Assembly: GCA_031177735.1 (NCBI GenBank)
Contig: JAPSKJ010000047.1
Span: 1-12,727, forward strand
Direction: 5' to 3'
Length of the DNA stretch: 12,727 nucleotides
Source: Nocardioides sp.
GTDB taxonomy: Bacteria; Actinomycetota; Actinomycetes; Propionibacteriales; Nocardioidaceae
The translations under genes were made by a program, and so were the position numbers. Shown piece by piece: positions 11,877 to 12,727 of this stretch. Under the pieces are notes generated by a model. It saw nothing but the letters and a program-made list of their open reading frames with translations. It ran no database searches and had not been told where the DNA came from. Each line of letters starts with the position of its first letter. Within the stretch, counting starts at the first letter, position 1.

Positions 11877-12727
11877 GTGGGCACCATCACCTGGCCCGAG
11901 GTGCTCGGGGCGCTCATCTCCCGTGCCGACCTGACCCGCGAGCAGACCGCCTGGGCGATGGGGGAGATCCTCGCCGGTGAGGCGACACCCGCCCAGATCG
12001 CCGGCTTCGCGGTCGGGCTGCGCGCCAAGGGTGAGACCACCGACGAGGTCGCCGGCATGGTGGCCGCGATGTACGAGAAGGCGACGCCGATCTCCATCCC
12101 CGGCCGGCTGCTCGACATCGTCGGCACGGGCGGTGACCGGTCGATGTCGGTCAACATCTCGACGATGTCGGCGATCGTCGCCGCCGGTGCCGGCGCCAAG
12201 GTGGTCAAGCACGGGAACCGGTCGGCCTCGTCGCAGAGCGGCTCGGCCGACGTACTCGAGGCGCTCGGCATCCGCCTCGACCTGCCGCCCGACCGGGTCG
12301 CCGCGTGCGCGGAGGAGGCCGGGATCACGTTCCTGTTCGCCGCCGCCTTCAACCCGGCGATGCGGCACACCGCCGTCCCGCGCCGCGAGCTCGGCATCGC
12401 CACGACCTTCAACTTCCTCGGCCCACTGTCGAACCCGACCAGGCCGGCCGCCAACGCGATCGGCTGCGCCGATGCCCGGATGGCGCCGGTGATGGCCGGT
12501 GTCTTCGCGGTGCGCGGCGCCGACGCCTGGGTCTTCCGCGGCGACGACGGCCTCGACGAGCTGACCATCACCACCACGTCGTCGGTCTGGGTCGTCCGCG
12601 ACGGCGAGATCACCACCCACACCGTCGATCCCCGCGACTACGGGCTGGCACTCGGCGCCGTCGAGGACCTCCGGGGTGGCGACGCCGCCCACAACGCCGA
12701 CGTGGCGCGCCGCCTGCTGGCGGGTGA
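11877..12727 (+). CDS. trpD: Anthranilate phosphoribosyltransferase (cut by right window edge)
   Basis: The enzyme transfers the phosphoribosyl group of PRPP to anthranilate in tryptophan synthesis, in the cytoplasm. About 283 codons are present; the usual length is near 340-350, so the C-terminal part is missing. An N-terminal helical domain (WPEVLGALISRADLT) is followed by the PRPP-binding motif DIVGTGGDRSMSVNIST near residue 80. Next come KHGNRSASSQSGSADVLEALG near 112-132, FNPAMRH, NFLGPLSNP and GLDELT, all characteristic of TrpD. GTG 11877 begins 2 nt after the receiver gene stop without a clear Shine-Dalgarno, which suggests coupled translation. Mycobacterium tuberculosis also has trpD next to ctaE-qcrCAB, so the neighbourhood is conserved among actinomycetes. 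No break or missing motif is seen in the visible part. Confidence 0.95.
   Translation, partial: MGTITWPEVLGALISRADLTREQTAWAMGEILAGEATPAQIAGFAVGLRAKGETTDEVAGMVAAMYEKATPISIPGRLLDIVGTGGDRSMSVNISTMSAIVAAGAGAKVVKHGNRSASSQSGSADVLEALGIRLDLPPDRVAACAEEAGITFLFAAAFNPAMRHTAVPRRELGIATTFNFLGPLSNPTRPAANAIGCADARMAPVMAGVFAVRGADAWVFRGDDGLDELTITTTSSVWVVRDGEITTHTVDPRDYGLALGAVEDLRGGDAAHNADVARRLLAG

Noticed and set aside
11877..12727. Overlapping plus- and minus-strand frames across trpD, including 12305-12727
   Set aside because: TrpD motifs run continuously in the frame starting at 11877; the other frames are Arg-rich or Asp/Gly-rich shadows.
1..12727. Search by eye for CRISPR arrays, insertion sequences, tRNA or rRNA genes and phage or toxin-antitoxin modules
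   Set aside because: No direct-repeat arrays, transposase motifs or RNA gene signatures were seen; the window is densely filled with housekeeping genes.

Overview
The window is high-GC DNA (roughly two thirds or more G+C by eye). It carries nearly complete structural genes for an actinobacterial cytochrome bcc-aa3 respiratory supercomplex. The di-haem QcrC, the Rieske protein QcrA with N-terminal membrane helices, the QcrB with a long polar C-terminal tail, and the small actinobacterial oxidase subunit IV (CtaF) together mark an actinomycete. Protein style and gene order suggest a Nocardioides-like member of Propionibacteriales; that placement is inference.

Layout from left to right. (1) 1-369, minus: the N-terminal part of a cysteine desulfurase-like class V aminotransferase, running off the left edge. 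(2) 465-3495, plus: ctaC, ctaD and ctaF (oxidase subunits II, I and IV), tightly coupled and closed by a perfect 14-bp hairpin. (3) 3575-4792, plus: a lipoprotein L,D-transpeptidase. (4) 4808-5845, minus: an LLM-class flavin-dependent oxidoreductase with an operator-like palindrome upstream. (5) 5967-10452, minus: ctaE, qcrC, qcrA and qcrB, with start/stop overlaps between the qcr genes and a double-hairpin region after qcrB. (6) 10491-12727, plus: a CtaG-family oxidase assembly protein, a stand-alone receiver-domain protein, and trpD, which is cut by the right edge.

The parts work as one system. QcrCAB takes electrons from menaquinol and passes them through the two c-type haems of QcrC to the CuA centre of CtaC. 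CtaD, CtaE and CtaF reduce oxygen and pump protons. The CtaG-like protein probably helps deliver copper to the oxidase. The two structural arms (ctaCDF and ctaE-qcrCAB) converge on the L,D-transpeptidase and LLM genes between them.

I do not see a new biological system here. The locus is a well-known respiratory cluster with all key ligands intact. The points worth a second look are mostly regulatory. Four genes share a TAnAGT hexamer 6-8 nt before an ATG/GTG start that lacks a convincing Shine-Dalgarno, which suggests leaderless transcripts. Two hairpins after qcrB compete for the same bases. A receiver protein has His where the conserved Lys should be. No tRNA, rRNA, CRISPR array or mobile element was seen, and no gene-free stretch exceeds 300 bases.
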